This document shows positions 43,855-52,813 of a stretch of DNA of 64,000 bases, in pieces. Made by a program: the position numbers and the translations under genes. The DNA comes from Ignavibacteriota bacterium (lineage in GTDB: Bacteria; Bacteroidota; Ignavibacteria; Ignavibacteriales; Ignavibacteriaceae): the NCBI GenBank assembly GCA_013285405.1, contig CP053446.1:1525985-1589984 (forward strand). Reading direction: 5' to 3'. The notes beneath the pieces are model-generated. The model saw nothing but the letters and a program-made list of their open reading frames with translations. It was not told the origin of the DNA and made no database searches. The first letter of the stretch is position 1. Each line of letters opens with the position of its first letter.

Positions 43855-44910
43855 ATGAAAATATTAATAATTGCTCTCTCCGGAATTGGTGATGCTTTAA
43901 TGTTTACACCAGCATTAAAGCTGCTTCGGGAAAATCAACCAAATGCACAAATAGATGCACTCGTAATGTACAAAGGTGCTCAGGAAATTTATGAACTCAA
44001 TCAGAATCTGAATAAAGTAATTCACTTTAACTTTATGCGGGAAGGCGCAGTCAAATCCTTAAAATTCCTTTCTGAATTAAGAAAAAAATATGATGCTTCA
44101 GTAAATGTTTACCCATCAAACAGGAAAGAATATAATATTATAAGCTATATCATCGGTGCGGGAAAAAGAGTCGGGGCAGTTTATTTACGTGAGGACAAAA
44201 AGAATTTTGGCTTTTTAAATAATATCAGAGTTTTAGAAGACGATAATGTTCATAATGTTCAAACCAATATTAAGTTATGTGAAGCCCTGATAGGTAAAAA
44301 GTTTGTTGAAGAACCTTCGCTTGAGTTTCCAATTCCGGATAGAGATTTAAATACTGCAAAAGTATTTTTATCTGAAGAAAAAATAAGTGAAAATGAAATA
44401 GTAATTGGTTTTCATCCAGGTTGTGCAACTTTAAAGAATCATATTAAAAGAAGATGGGAGCCGGAGAAATTTGCAGAACTCGGAAAAAGATTGATTGAAG
44501 AAAAATCAGCACGCATATTAATTTTTGGAGGTCCCGAGGAAAATGATCTCAAAGAAAAAATTTATTCATTAATTGATTCTGATAAAGTAAAAGTAATAAA
44601 AGCTGAAAGCCTTGCGGGCAGTTCTGCTGTTATGCAGCGGTGTAATATATTCGTAACGAATGATTCGAGTCAGATGCATATTGCTGCAGCACTTGGATTG
44701 AAGGTTGTCGCAATAATTGGACCCACAAATCAAAAATATATTCATCCCTGGAAAACAGAACACGAAATTGTTTCACTAAACCTGGATTGTTCGCCATGTT
44801 TTTTTTATTCACCTAAACCGCTTACTTGCAGCAGGACTGACGTAAAATTCAAATGCATTAAAGAACTTACAGTTGATATGGTGTATTCAGCAGTTTTTAA
44901 ATTCTTATAA
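43855..44910 (+). CDS. Family 9 glycosyltransferase (heptosyltransferase-like)
   Basis: The 351 residues follow the GT9 layout of WaaC/WaaF, which transfer ADP-heptose to lipopolysaccharide core. N-terminal Rossmann-like ILIIALSGIGDALMFTPALKLLRENQPNAQIDALV, and a C-terminal half with GFHPGCATLKNHIKRRWEP, ILIFGGPEENDLK, and FVTNDSSQMHIAAALGLKVVAIIGPTNQKYIHPW, the donor-binding region (NDSSxxHIAA). The typical GDSG/GPSG is NDSS here. No other LPS gene is adjacent, so the sugar is uncertain. The CoA-binding gene starts 90 bases later on the same strand. Confidence 0.92.
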   Translation: MKILIIALSGIGDALMFTPALKLLRENQPNAQIDALVMYKGAQEIYELNQNLNKVIHFNFMREGAVKSLKFLSELRKKYDASVNVYPSNRKEYNIISYIIGAGKRVGAVYLREDKKNFGFLNNIRVLEDDNVHNVQTNIKLCEALIGKKFVEEPSLEFPIPDRDLNTAKVFLSEEKISENEIVIGFHPGCATLKNHIKRRWEPEKFAELGKRLIEEKSARILIFGGPEENDLKEKIYSLIDSDKVKVIKAESLAGSSAVMQRCNIFVTNDSSQMHIAAALGLKVVAIIGPTNQKYIHPWKTEHEIVSLNLDCSPCFFYSPKPLTCSRTDVKFKCIKELTVDMVYSAVFKFL

Positions 44911-44999
44911 AATCAATAATAAAATTTTTATGGGACTTTCTTTAGTTTTGAAATGTAAAGTAATTAAAAGTAGTATTTACAAAATCAGTGAGAATCAAA

Positions 45000-45452
45000 A
45001 TGACTTCAAAAAAAATAGTCGAGGAATTCTTAATCCAAAAGAAAATTGCAGTTGTAGGAGTCTCGAGAACAAAAACAAAATTTGGAAATGCGATCTATAA
45101 AGAGCTTAAGCAAAAAGGATATGATGTTTTCCCGGTAAACCCGAATCTGCAAACTTTTGAAGGTGACGTTTGTTATCCTGATCTGCTTTCAATACCTGAT
45201 AGAACAGATGCTGTTGTAATCAATGTTCCTCCTGTGCAGGCAGAAAAAGTTATCCGTGAAGCAAATCAAGCCGGGATTAAAAAAGTCTGGTTACAACAAG
45301 GATCACAATCTGATTCCGCTGTAAAATATTGTGAAGAGAATGGAATTGATTGTATTTCTAATGAATGCATTCTGATGTTCGCACAACCATCTGCTTTTAT
45401 CCATCGAGCACATAAATGGATTTTGGGAGTATTAGGAAAACTTCCGGGTTGA
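45000..45452 (+). CDS. CoA-binding domain protein (YccU-like)
   Basis: The protein of about 150 residues begins MTSKKIVEEFLIQKKIAVVGVSRTKTKFGNAIYKELKQKGYDVFPVNPNLQTFEG, the CoA-binding/YccU Rossmann fold, and continues DRTDAVVINVPPVQAEKVIREANQAGIKKVWLQQGSQSDSAVKYCEENG. The final NECILMFAQP with a conserved Cys matches the family. A GTG 12 bases upstream is in frame, but the ATG at 45000 suits the alignment. It lies 6 bases before the methyltransferase gene, so the two are probably coupled. The physiological role is unknown. Confidence 0.9.
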   Translation: MTSKKIVEEFLIQKKIAVVGVSRTKTKFGNAIYKELKQKGYDVFPVNPNLQTFEGDVCYPDLLSIPDRTDAVVINVPPVQAEKVIREANQAGIKKVWLQQGSQSDSAVKYCEENGIDCISNECILMFAQPSAFIHRAHKWILGVLGKLPG

Positions 45453-45458
45453 ACAATT

Positions 45459-46646
45459 GTGTCATCAGTTTTCCTAAAAAAATCAGCCGACTCTTTTATC
45501 AAACGAAAACATCCGTGGATTTTTTCGGGTGCGATTGAAAAAGTAGAAGGCAATCCTGCCAATGGGGAAACGATTCAAATTTTTTCTTCAAACAAAACAC
45601 TGGTCGGTGTTGGGAGTTATTCGCCATCTTCACAAATCCGGGTAAGAGTTTGGTCATTTAATCCGGAAGAAAAAATCGATAAAGATTTTTTCAGAAAAAA
45701 ATTTTTAGCCGCATCGCAATTCAGAAAACGAATTGTTGACACCTCACAAACAAATGCTTACAGAATAATAAATTCAGAGAATGATGGATTACCGGGTTTG
45801 ATAGTTGACAGGTATGCAGATTATTTGATTTGCCAGTTTCTTTCTTCCGGGAGTGACTTTCATAAAAAAATAATTACCGAAACACTTGATGAAGTTTTTA
45901 ACCCAATCGGAATATATGAAAGATCAGATGTTGAAATAAGAATTAAAGAAGGTCTCGAACCAACCAAAGGAACATTATCAGGAAAGGAACCAGACGATTT
46001 AATTCAGATTTTAGAAAACGGTTTGAAGTTTTCTGTTGATGTGAAGAACGGACATAAAACCGGATTTTATCTTGATCAAAGAGATAACAGAAAACTTGTT
46101 TCAGAATTTTCAAGAGGGAAAAACGTTTTAAATTGTTTTTCTTATACTGGTGGATTTTCAGTTTATGCCCTTTCGTCTGGGGCAAAAAATCTAACACAAA
46201 TAGAGGCTTCAGAATCTGCTTTGGATTTATCAACAAAAAACATCGAATTAAATAATCCCGATGATTCAAAGATTGAAAATATTAGTGGTGATGTTTTTGA
46301 AGTCTTAAGAAAATTTCGTGATGAAAGAAGAACTTTTGATTTGATTATTCTTGACCCGCCAAAGTTTGCTGAGTCAGAATCACAAATTCAGAAAGCAAGC
46401 AGAGGATATAAAGATATTAATTTGCTTGCAATAAAACTTCTTAATCCGGGAGGAATACTTTTTACATTTTCCTGCTCAGGGCACATCTCGCAGGAACTAT
46501 TTCAAAAAATTGTTGCCGATGCAGCACTCGATTCTGGAAGAGAAGTGAAAATTATTAAACAGTTAACTCAAGCTGCTGATCATCCGGTTGCTCTGAATTT
46601 TCCTGAAGGATTATATCTTAAAGGATTGATTTGTTGTGCTAATTGA
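45459..46646 (+). CDS. rlmI: RlmI-like rRNA cytosine methyltransferase
   Basis: The 395 residues hold an N-terminal PUA domain (VFLKKSADSFIKRKHPWIFSGAIEKVEG, about 1-75) and a class I SAM-binding methyltransferase domain: DQRDNRKLVSEF, VLNCFSYTGGFSVYALSSGA, and the substrate-binding motif LIILDPPKFAESESQ. This layout is that of RlmI, which makes m5C1962 in 23S rRNA. Start is GTG, 6 bases after the CoA-binding stop. The catalytic-cysteine region FTFSCSGHIS is present. Symbol given for the family; the exact site is inferred. Confidence 0.88.
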   Translation: MSSVFLKKSADSFIKRKHPWIFSGAIEKVEGNPANGETIQIFSSNKTLVGVGSYSPSSQIRVRVWSFNPEEKIDKDFFRKKFLAASQFRKRIVDTSQTNAYRIINSENDGLPGLIVDRYADYLICQFLSSGSDFHKKIITETLDEVFNPIGIYERSDVEIRIKEGLEPTKGTLSGKEPDDLIQILENGLKFSVDVKNGHKTGFYLDQRDNRKLVSEFSRGKNVLNCFSYTGGFSVYALSSGAKNLTQIEASESALDLSTKNIELNNPDDSKIENISGDVFEVLRKFRDERRTFDLIILDPPKFAESESQIQKASRGYKDINLLAIKLLNPGGILFTFSCSGHISQELFQKIVADAALDSGREVKIIKQLTQAADHPVALNFPEGLYLKGLICCAN

Positions 46647-46674
46647 TAAATTAAAAAATCACTTCAACATCATC

Positions 46675-46718
46675 CCCGACAAGGTCGGGATTTCTGACCT
46701 ATCTGCTGACAGGCAGGT
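46675..46718. repeat. Two REP-like hairpins after rlmI
   Basis: CCCGAC-AAG-GTCGGG is a perfect 6-bp stem. A second imperfect hairpin CCTATCTG/CAGGCAGG follows, a diverged form of the palindrome at 26222-26240. They lie between the converging rlmI and T9SS protein genes and may slow both transcripts. Confidence 0.6.
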
Positions 46719-46730
46719 TGTATGATCAGT

Positions 46731-47372
46731 TCATTTAATCAACAACATTTTTTTCACTGAAATAAAATCTCCGGCTTGTAACCGATAAACATACATTCCG
46801 CTTGCAATATTAGCTGCATTGAATTGAACCTCATAATAGCCTGGTTCTTGCTGTTCATTAACTAATGTAATGACTTCACTACCAAGTATATCATAGACTT
46901 TCAATGTTATGTTACTGACCACCGGTAACTGATAACTGATTACTGTACTTGGATTAAATGGATTCGGATAATTCTGCTCAAGCTTGAATTCTTTCGGCCC
47001 GACATAACTGAAGATAAATGTCTTTGTCATCATCAGTCCGTTTGCATCTGTTATCATAAAATCAATTGTATCTTTTTTTGTAATTGAAACATTTCTGCTT
47101 ATATCAAATGTGAATGTTACTTCCGCTTCTTCTGTTGGTTCTATCCTCTCAATTGTTTGCTCTGATTGGTGAAATGTAATTCGCTCTTCCTGAAAGCCCC
47201 TCGTTTGGAGGGGTTGGGGAGGCATTACTTTGATATTTTCTGCAGGATTTGTTTCTGAAGTATTTGCAACTGTCAATGTTATTTCGTTGCCTTTTGTACC
47301 GGGTGTTACTTCGTAGATTGTTTGTCCCATCATTGTTCCGAATAATAATATGATGATTGCTATTGTTTTCAC
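46731..47372 (-). CDS. T9SS-sorted secreted protein with an in-frame palindrome
   Basis: The 213-residue protein has a signal peptide (KTIAIIILLFGTMMGQ), a short beta-rich domain (IYEVTPGTKGNEITLTVANTSE), then a C-terminal T9SS type A sorting domain starting FKLEQNYPNPFNPSTVISYQLP and ending SGMYVYRLQAGDFISVKKMLLIK. The sorting domain is recognised by the type IX secretion machinery and cleaved after export. A palindromic element lies in frame at 47192-47226 and encodes part of the stretch MPPQPLQTRGFQEE. It looks like a mobile repeat that inserted into the gene without breaking it. Function unknown. Confidence 0.85.
   Translation of the reverse strand: MKTIAIIILLFGTMMGQTIYEVTPGTKGNEITLTVANTSETNPAENIKVMPPQPLQTRGFQEERITFHQSEQTIERIEPTEEAEVTFTFDISRNVSITKKDTIDFMITDANGLMMTKTFIFSYVGPKEFKLEQNYPNPFNPSTVISYQLPVVSNITLKVYDILGSEVITLVNEQQEPGYYEVQFNAANIASGMYVYRLQAGDFISVKKMLLIK
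47192..47226. repeat. Palindromic repeat inserted in frame in a coding region
   Basis: AAAGCCCCTCGTTTGGAGGG belongs to a GAAAGCCCCTC-x-GAGGGGTT palindrome (CCCCTC/GAGGGG arms) with a TTGGGGAGGCATT tail, a form common between genes of this kind of genome. Here it lies inside the T9SS protein gene and adds Pro/Gln/Arg-rich residues. Confidence 0.65.
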
Positions 47373-47395
47373 TTCATCCCTCCATACATATATCG

Positions 47396-47460
47396 TCCCT
47401 GACGGGACTTGATTTTTTTTGTTTTTTCTGTTTCTATAAATATGTCGCTCCTACGGAGCT
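47396..47460. repeat. Two short REP-like hairpins between secreted-protein genes
   Basis: GTCCC-TGAC-GGGAC and GCTCC-TAC-GGAGC are perfect 5-bp stems 38 bases apart. The second (TCGCTCCTACGGAGC) looks like a genome-wide repeat. The first is followed by a T-rich run on the plus strand, but no plus-strand gene precedes it. Confidence 0.55.
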
Positions 47461-47529
47461 ATGAATCAGAACCTTCATCTTCATTTTTAATTTTACATTG
47501 TAAATTCTTAATTGTTAATTATTCATCAC

Positions 47530-49593
47530 TTACGGACACGGAGTTGATTTACTATTGGCTGTTACACTTGCCTGATCCAGAGTCCAGGTTAAGTTTTTTC
47601 CGTTGAAATTTACACTGAATACATTTGTATGTGTGCCGGGCAGAAAAAGTTTTGGCTGTCCTCTGTCTATTGGATTTAGTAGAAACTTGTTTTTACTGCC
47701 AATCGGTACATAGATACTTACACCATTATCATTAACATATCCGAAATATGCTGTGTATGATCCTCCACCATTGTTTCGTACGCATTGGAGAGTTGGTTTA
47801 AATAACAGCATAGTGATCAGGTTATCAACTACTCGCAATGCAACTGTATCAGAGTTGATACCATAATTGCTTATCCAAACAGGAAAATTTCCGAGAGTTG
47901 ACATCTCCATTCCGGTAATTGTGAAAGTAAGCACTGTGTCTGAAACGACTGTTGTTGTTTTTGCACTACCATTAAAATATGCAACTGATGAATCAGAGAA
48001 GTTCTCTCCTGTTGCAGTTACAGTTAAACCGGTTGGCGGGCTGCCACCCGAGACATATCTCAATATCACCTGAGGTGTAATTGAGGTTAATACTGGTGGA
48101 GTTACCGCCGGAAGATGTTCCAATAAATACTCTGTGTTAAATCTTAAAAGTGCATAAGCTTCGCTTGTAATATTTGCTGAACTATCTGCATTACATTCTT
48201 CAAGAACCGTGTGTAGTGTACTATCCACCCAAGGAACGTGATTACCCTGAAGAAGAATTTTAGCTGTTGTAAATAAGCTGTCGTATTTATCTGCAGTTGT
48301 TTGGTTTGCTATCCAATCAAGTTCGAAGGCGCGTTGGTTGTAGTACAACAATGTATCTACAAAATTCACTGCATCGAATGGCACAGGGGAATAAGCTGGT
48401 GATATCGAAAATTTTTGTTTTGAGTTAATGAATATATCATCATAATTATAATTATCTGTGTTCCATCCTTTAGAATAAAAATTGGAAATAGTTGGTAGCG
48501 TTTCTTGATGCGTTTTTAGACTGAATAGGACTTTAGAGTCACCGGGATTAATAAAATTGTAGCAATGAATATATTTTGAAGTCCATAATACAATTGCAGA
48601 ACTATCAGGACGGTAGAGAATCCCCCAACATTCATTTGTCGTAAACAGATTAGATACCGCAACATCAATTTTTAATGCCATTTCGTCAATAGACTGAAAA
48701 CTGGAAGACAAATTAGTCAAGGAATAAACATATTCTAATGAATCGTTAATATTAGAAACAGATGAGAAAACATAAAAATCCAATTTATCTTTAGGATAGA
48801 AGGCATCTTCTAACGGTTGTGGGGTGTTTTGCCATTTACCATAGAATTCACCGTTCCAACTAAATGTCCTTAGTACGAAACCGTTATATTCGGTGATATG
48901 AAGAGAATCCTCATAATTTAATGGATAAGCGTAACCTTGAATTTCCCATATTCCATCTCCTTCAACATCTGCTAATCTAAAAACACCATTTGAACTTATC
49001 TGCAGGGTTGAAACACCTGAATTATCCACATCATTCAGAATTATTCCTTCAGTACCGTTCCAACTTACAATCCAGAGATACATTAAAGGCGATCTACCGC
49101 CATCTGACCAAATGTCATAAGATATTCTCGAAATCCAAGACGTCATAATTTCCAAAGAGCCATCTCTGTTTAAATCCTTGATTGACCAAATATATCCACT
49201 TTTTAAGAGCTCATAATTTTTTTTAATCATGTTATCCGTATGCCAAAGTATTTGATTATTTTTAAATATGCCAATAACCCCACCAATAGAATCTTCAATA
49301 GCGGAATAATTAGCTACGGATGCTAAAAAAACATAACAGCTCTTCAAAAGCTCATTAGAATCTTCAATAATTCCCACATCAGGCCAATGCGAACCCAGTT
49401 CAAAACCTAGACTGCTATCAACATTTAGAACATCGGTAACATACAAATCTTCATCAATTATTTCTTTTACTCTATTATCAATTGTAGTAAATAATTCTTC
49501 AGTAACACCTGGAGGATAACTTTGTGCATTTGTAAAAGTTATTTCTAAAAGGCAAAAGCTTATAACTATTAGAAAAAATATTTTTTGTTTCAT
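47530..49593 (-). CDS. Large secreted protein with a TIG/IPT domain
   Basis: The 687-residue protein has a signal peptide (KIFFLIVISFCLLEITFTNAQ). An Asp/Trp-rich N-terminal region follows with repeated phrases of the kind DLNRDGSLEIMTSW and DVEGDGIWEIQGYA, which look like FG-GAP/VCBS-type calcium loops. A TIG/IPT beta-sandwich follows near residues 500-590 (LTSITPQVILRYVSGGSPPTGLTVTATGENFSDSSVAYFNG). I cannot name the function, and no T9SS end is seen (the protein ends KSTPCP). It starts 2 bases after the stop of the next large secreted protein gene, which it follows in the same transcript. Confidence 0.75.
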   Translation of the reverse strand: MKQKIFFLIVISFCLLEITFTNAQSYPPGVTEELFTTIDNRVKEIIDEDLYVTDVLNVDSSLGFELGSHWPDVGIIEDSNELLKSCYVFLASVANYSAIEDSIGGVIGIFKNNQILWHTDNMIKKNYELLKSGYIWSIKDLNRDGSLEIMTSWISRISYDIWSDGGRSPLMYLWIVSWNGTEGIILNDVDNSGVSTLQISSNGVFRLADVEGDGIWEIQGYAYPLNYEDSLHITEYNGFVLRTFSWNGEFYGKWQNTPQPLEDAFYPKDKLDFYVFSSVSNINDSLEYVYSLTNLSSSFQSIDEMALKIDVAVSNLFTTNECWGILYRPDSSAIVLWTSKYIHCYNFINPGDSKVLFSLKTHQETLPTISNFYSKGWNTDNYNYDDIFINSKQKFSISPAYSPVPFDAVNFVDTLLYYNQRAFELDWIANQTTADKYDSLFTTAKILLQGNHVPWVDSTLHTVLEECNADSSANITSEAYALLRFNTEYLLEHLPAVTPPVLTSITPQVILRYVSGGSPPTGLTVTATGENFSDSSVAYFNGSAKTTTVVSDTVLTFTITGMEMSTLGNFPVWISNYGINSDTVALRVVDNLITMLLFKPTLQCVRNNGGGSYTAYFGYVNDNGVSIYVPIGSKNKFLLNPIDRGQPKLFLPGTHTNVFSVNFNGKNLTWTLDQASVTANSKSTPCP

Positions 49594-49595
49594 AT

Positions 49596-51803
49596 TTACT
49601 CTCCTTCTATTCCGATTGGTGTAAATTCTAGCCCATTACTTATAACATCAGAGCCATAACCTGATTTTCCAGGATTCCATCCTTGATAAACTAACGTCAA
49701 AGTGGCTTCTAATCCATTAGACCAATTGTTAAGAGTTTGACCGACTTCATCCTCAAGTAAATTCTGAAAGTGATCCAATGCAAAAGGCCAAAATATATCC
49801 AGATCATTTAGGTTTTCTGGAGGGCTATCTTTTGCCTCTGAAAAGCCGTAGTTTAAAACTGTTATATACAAAGGCTGAATTGGACCATATGAACTTGCTA
49901 TCCTTGATTGTGCAACTCTGTTTTCAAGTCCTTCCATATAATCATTTTTCATATAGTCAATAAATTCCAACCTTGCTTCTTCATTAGCTTGTGGGTTTTC
50001 TACTTCTACATTCAGTCCATTTGATCTGTAAATTCTATTTCGAATCTGATTGTATTCTCTGGTTGGTCTGCCATAGAGCTCAAATATTAGTCTATTGGTC
50101 TCCAAATTTCTATTACCTAAAACTCTCCAGCCTCCGGGAGAAGGACTATGTTCTATATTTGAATACCTATCTATAAAGTACCAAACAGAATGTGGTGTAG
50201 TCTCATAAGACATATATCTAGTGTTAATATGATCTGGAACAGGATTTCCGTTTCCCATACTCTCCCACGTAACCCAAAAATGTCCACCAGTTAAATCAGG
50301 TTCGTCTTCCACATCAAATTCCCAGTTCCAAGCCTCATATCTATATCCCGGAGTAACAGCTTGAAGATTGTTATCATAAAATGATTCGCCAACATATTGA
50401 CCTTTAATGTATTGAGGGGGAAATCCATATTGGCCACCCCATTTAATACAAACTGAATCAATACTGTAATGATTGCTTTCAATGTCAATTCCATTATTAA
50501 GTCTGATTGCTTGTGTGCTGTTTCCAAGTTGATCGGGTTTTTTAACAGTAATATTTATGTAAGCAGAGTCATCATTTCTCTTTGCTCTCAGTTTAACAAT
50601 ATAAGTCGAGTCTGAGTACCAATGTTTACCAACAAGCCGAATTAAACCGGCCGGTAAATTCTGACCATTCACCATAGGTTTTGCCTTTTCCCAATAAACA
50701 CCCATCTTTTTTCCGCAATCATTACAAGTATCAATAACTGTTACAGGATTATTACCCCAAACATCCTCTGACAATCCTCCATCAAGGTAAGGAATTCCAT
50801 TTGCATCAACAGGGGCTTCTTCAATCATCAATTCATCAACTGTTTTATATCTTGCCTGGTAATATTTTGTCTCTCCAAGCAGTATTGTTGGTTCTTCATT
50901 TATATTTGCTTGTACAATTGCATAACTGGTAGTTTGAGGTGGTCCCGGCAGACAATCAAATAAAACATCTTCATCATTATTACTTTTTAGCATCGTTGTT
51001 TCTTCAACTAAACCAATTCTTAATAATACTAATCCTGTGCTATCTGCTGTTGTATCTGCAACAAACTTTATTGGCTGGTTTATATCATAAAAATATACAT
51101 CAATACTGTCATCAACTAAAATGTTTCCAAGTGTACATCCTTCAAGCATTGCTGCTTCAAAAGTTTGTGTTGTATCAAAATCCGTTAGTGTTCCATCAGG
51201 TAATCGTTTCTTTATATTTATATCAGCCGTATCTCCGGGAAATAATTCAGATGGGCTTACTTCCACAAAGAGACTGTCCCACTTAATTACTAATTGTTCA
51301 TCAGCGTACTCGTGGAAAATATCTACCATATATGGAAAGCAAGGACAGTTAACTCTGTTATCAAAATGTGTTGTGTTGTTTGTACTATCCCTTAAGCTCC
51401 AACCCGCACAAATCCAGTAATAAATATCATAGTGTAATGTTATAACAAGAGAATCAACCGTTAATGTGTCAGGACTGGTAAACGAATATGTACCCACACC
51501 ATTCTTAATCAATCCACCACAGTTTGGTTCTAATGTTAAAGTTTCTTCTAACAAACCTTCATAATCGAATGGCCCGGCTTCTAATAATACAGTTTCACCA
51601 GGTCCAATTGATGAGGGTGAAAAAACTATATTTCCTTCAGTAGAATCACAATCTTCGTACGAGAATCCTTCTATTATCCAATTACAGTTTGATTGCATTT
51701 TTTCGCTTGTCTGTTTATCCGGGTTTATTTCTATTCTTTCTTTTATCACAACCTGTGCTAAAATATTACTTACAAATAAAATAATTAAAATGATGGTTTG
51801 CAT
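49596..51803 (-). CDS. Large secreted protein of unknown function
   Basis: I begin at the ATG followed by a signal peptide (QTIILIILFVSNILAQ), which drops 44 unlikely N-terminal residues from the longest frame. The protein of about 735 residues is acidic and beta-rich. It has a Cys-rich early domain (NCNWIIEGFSYEDCDS; CPCFPYMVD), Ig-like middle parts (VEVSPSELFPGDTADINIKK), and a helical C-terminal part (YNQIRNRIYRSNGLNVEVENPQANEEARLEFIDYMKNDYM). No family is recognised. It precedes the TIG-domain gene by 2 bases, so the two are co-expressed and may work as a pair at the cell surface. Confidence 0.72.
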   Translation of the reverse strand: MQTIILIILFVSNILAQVVIKERIEINPDKQTSEKMQSNCNWIIEGFSYEDCDSTEGNIVFSPSSIGPGETVLLEAGPFDYEGLLEETLTLEPNCGGLIKNGVGTYSFTSPDTLTVDSLVITLHYDIYYWICAGWSLRDSTNNTTHFDNRVNCPCFPYMVDIFHEYADEQLVIKWDSLFVEVSPSELFPGDTADINIKKRLPDGTLTDFDTTQTFEAAMLEGCTLGNILVDDSIDVYFYDINQPIKFVADTTADSTGLVLLRIGLVEETTMLKSNNDEDVLFDCLPGPPQTTSYAIVQANINEEPTILLGETKYYQARYKTVDELMIEEAPVDANGIPYLDGGLSEDVWGNNPVTVIDTCNDCGKKMGVYWEKAKPMVNGQNLPAGLIRLVGKHWYSDSTYIVKLRAKRNDDSAYINITVKKPDQLGNSTQAIRLNNGIDIESNHYSIDSVCIKWGGQYGFPPQYIKGQYVGESFYDNNLQAVTPGYRYEAWNWEFDVEDEPDLTGGHFWVTWESMGNGNPVPDHINTRYMSYETTPHSVWYFIDRYSNIEHSPSPGGWRVLGNRNLETNRLIFELYGRPTREYNQIRNRIYRSNGLNVEVENPQANEEARLEFIDYMKNDYMEGLENRVAQSRIASSYGPIQPLYITVLNYGFSEAKDSPPENLNDLDIFWPFALDHFQNLLEDEVGQTLNNWSNGLEATLTLVYQGWNPGKSGYGSDVISNGLEFTPIGIEGE

Positions 51804-52047
51804 AGCAAAGTTAGTAAGAAAGGATATATTCGGTAAGTGTTGCTTTTTCACTGTTAACACTGTGACAAATCTCTTTTTGTTAGAGAAAAATTTTTCAAGT
51901 CTGCCTGAATATATGAAAGGGGGGTACAAAATCAAGTGGTTAGAAATTTATTTTTACTTTCAATAATTGTGCAAAAAGAAATTACCGCTTGTTTTACTTT
52001 TCTTCGTAATTTAATTTCAATCATAAAATATTTTTAGTTAGTATAAA

Positions 52048-52608
52048 ATGGAAATGAATATCTGGTTATTGGGTGCCTTCATATTTTTTGCAAGGATTAT
52101 TGATGTTTCTCTTGGCACTCTTAGAACGATCAGCATAATTCAAGGAAGAACAAAGATTGCTTTCTTTCTTGCATTTATAGAAACAAGCGTTTGGTTAATT
52201 GTGCTTAGCGAAGTATTACCTAAAGTAGTTGCAATGCCATTGCTCGGAGTTTTTTATGCTTTTGGTTTTGCATCAGGAAATGTTGTTGGGATACTAGTTG
52301 AAAAAAGACTTGCAATGGGCTACATCAATTTCAGAATTATTACAAGCAAACACTCAAAAGAAATTACAACATTACTGCGGGATAAAGGTTTTGCAGTTAC
52401 TACATTTGAAGGCGAAGGCAAAGATGGAAAAGTCACGGAAATTTATGTAGCAACAGACAGAAAAAATTTACCGGGGTTAATTAAACTGGTAAAACAAATT
52501 GAACCGGATGCATTTTATATTGCTGAACAAGCTGGAATTGTTAGTAGAATAAGAAGACCTACGATGGTTCCTTCGACAGGTTGGAGAGGAATTCAGAAAA
52601 AAAAGTGA
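52048..52608 (+). CDS. DUF2179/DUF5698 (YebE-like, UPF0316) membrane protein
   Basis: The 186 residues open with three membrane helices and the family signature FARIIDVSLGTLRTISIIQGR, then FLAFIETSVWLIVLSEVL and GVFYAFGFASGNVVGILVEKRLA. A C-terminal soluble domain follows (RIITSKHSKEITTLLRDKGFAVTTFEGEGKDGKV, DUF2179-like). The family's role is unknown; the soluble domain may bind a nucleotide or regulate the membrane part. It is a single gene. The second ATG (M3) is also possible. Confidence 0.9.
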   Translation: MEMNIWLLGAFIFFARIIDVSLGTLRTISIIQGRTKIAFFLAFIETSVWLIVLSEVLPKVVAMPLLGVFYAFGFASGNVVGILVEKRLAMGYINFRIITSKHSKEITTLLRDKGFAVTTFEGEGKDGKVTEIYVATDRKNLPGLIKLVKQIEPDAFYIAEQAGIVSRIRRPTMVPSTGWRGIQKKK

Positions 52609-52813
52609 GAATAAAAAAATAACAACTAAAAAATTTATCGGTTTGCAGATCTTAAAAATCATCCGAATAATGAATTTCCATTAAATAAATTAAGTTGATT
52701 AAAGATTAGGTTTATATCGTAAATACTTTTTATTTTTCAATTGAGTTATTGACTTATTCATTGGATTGTTGTTCAACTGAAAATATTTGTTCTAAATTTT
52801 AAATTGTGAAATT

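Noticed and set aside
51804-51935. Longer N-terminus for the large secreted protein
   Set aside because: The extra 44 residues would put the signal peptide in the middle of the chain; the internal ATG gives a normal signal peptide.
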